Shown here one piece after another: positions 63,607-64,000 of a DNA stretch of 64,000 nt. The stretch's first letter is position 1, and each line of letters begins with the position of its first letter. Origin of the DNA: Martelella mediterranea (GTDB lineage: Bacteria > Pseudomonadota > Alphaproteobacteria > Rhizobiales > Rhizobiaceae); the NCBI RefSeq assembly GCF_004342225.1, contig NZ_SMAR01000006.1:101252-165251 (forward strand), written 5' to 3'. The notes under the pieces are model-generated. The model had not been told where the DNA came from and did not search any database. It was given only the letters and a program-made list of their open reading frames with translations. The translations under genes were made by a program, and so were the position numbers.

Positions 63607-64000
63607 TTTCTGCTGAGAGGTGACCCTGTAGGCTTCTAAATTTTCACTGAGAATTGACCCATGTGAACACATTGCCCTGACGGATTCGGTCGGGGAGATA
63701 TGGAGTGATTGACATGGGATTTTTGAGTGTTGTCCGACGCTGGGCATTACGTGACAAAATGCCAATCCGCGAGATTTCAAGGCGCACCGGCCTGTCTCGC
63801 AACACCATTAGAAAGTACCTGCGCGAGGGCGCGGTGGAGCCGAAGTTCAAGACGCCATCGCGGCCGAGCAAGCTGGATCCGTATGCGGATCGGTTGTCCG
63901 CTTGTTTGTTGGCGCAGGCACGCAAGCCGCGCAAAGAACATCGAACTGTGAAGCAGATGCATGCTGACCTGGTGAAGCTTGGCTATGAAGGCTCGTACGG
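63607..64000 (+). mobile_element. IS21-family element, left end (continues beyond the window)
   Basis: The left end contains two direct copies of a terminal repeat, T-CTGAGA-xx-TGACCC, at about 63611-63626 and 63646-63661, typical of the multiple terminal repeats of IS21 elements. Its istA follows. It differs from the IS21 remnant at 3.9-6.8 kb. Confidence 0.75.
63714..64000 (+). CDS. istA: IS21-family istA (5' part only)
   Basis: Open from the ATG at 63714 to the end of the window: MGFLSVVRRWALRDKMPIRE, helix-turn-helix RRTGLSRNTIRKYLREG, and further N-terminal residues. It is the transposase start; the catalytic domain lies outside the window. Confidence 0.85.
   Translation, partial: MGFLSVVRRWALRDKMPIREISRRTGLSRNTIRKYLREGAVEPKFKTPSRPSKLDPYADRLSACLLAQARKPRKEHRTVKQMHADLVKLGYEGSY

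Overview
The window looks like an accessory replicon (plasmid or large mobile island) of a GC-rich alphaproteobacterium, most likely of the Rhodobacteraceae type. This is an inference from codon and GC style, from the mixture of alphaproteobacterial insertion sequences, and from a VirB-type conjugation fragment. It contains no ribosomal RNA, no convincing tRNA and no core housekeeping operon. It is a patchwork of mobile elements and truncated genes around two metal-resistance blocks.

Region by region. (1) 1-6790: broken IS3 remnant, a helicase gene carrying an internal deletion, its intact partner gene, and an IS21 remnant whose istA is split by an IS110-group element with a probable bridge-RNA region. 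(2) 6791-15892: a co-directional run of exported or membrane proteins of unknown function: a truncated periplasmic protein, two distantly similar secreted proteins (at 7.3 and 15 kb), a polytopic membrane protein, a von Willebrand A protein with three tandem 88-residue repeats, and SH3-domain proteins. A degenerate copy of one SH3 gene remains at 9.9 kb. IS66 and IS6 fragments lie at the right edge. (3) 16358-28428: a 12-kb Tn3-family transposon with 38-bp inverted repeats. It carries a Cd/Zn/Pb-type P-ATPase operon (with a CDF protein, PCu(A)C, SCO, CcdA, LspA and a flavoprotein), a dsbB-dsbA pair and a MerR regulator, with three matching MerR-type dyads. Its tnpA is frameshifted. (4) 28429-34168: a virB fragment (virB10', 9, 8, 5, a virB1-like transglycosylase, a lipoprotein, 'virB4), cut at one end by the Tn3 element and at the other by an ISL3 element. 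(5) 35857-36745: IS66 scrap and a broken complex-I-like pair. (6) 36861-63606: a copper island.

The copper island is the most coherent system. It encodes cueR, copA, copZ, a DUF305 protein, a multicopper oxidase, several cytochromes c, DsbA- and ScsB-type thiol proteins, a CDF exporter, a ccmFGHI set, a two-component system, Met-rich EF-hand and SHOCT proteins, DUF302 and TVP38-like genes. At least seven promoters in 25 kb share the CueR architecture: a TTGACC-like -35, a 19-bp spacer containing the TTCC...GGAAG dyad, then a -10, each 20-45 nt upstream of a start codon. CueR therefore probably controls six or more transcription units here, not only copA. Several members are damaged: ccmF frameshift, ccmG nonsense, cytochrome c' frameshift, scsB missing half of its membrane domain, and the TVP38 gene cut by IS21. 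The island is therefore partly decaying, or the assembly contains indel errors. The window ends inside a new IS21 istA.
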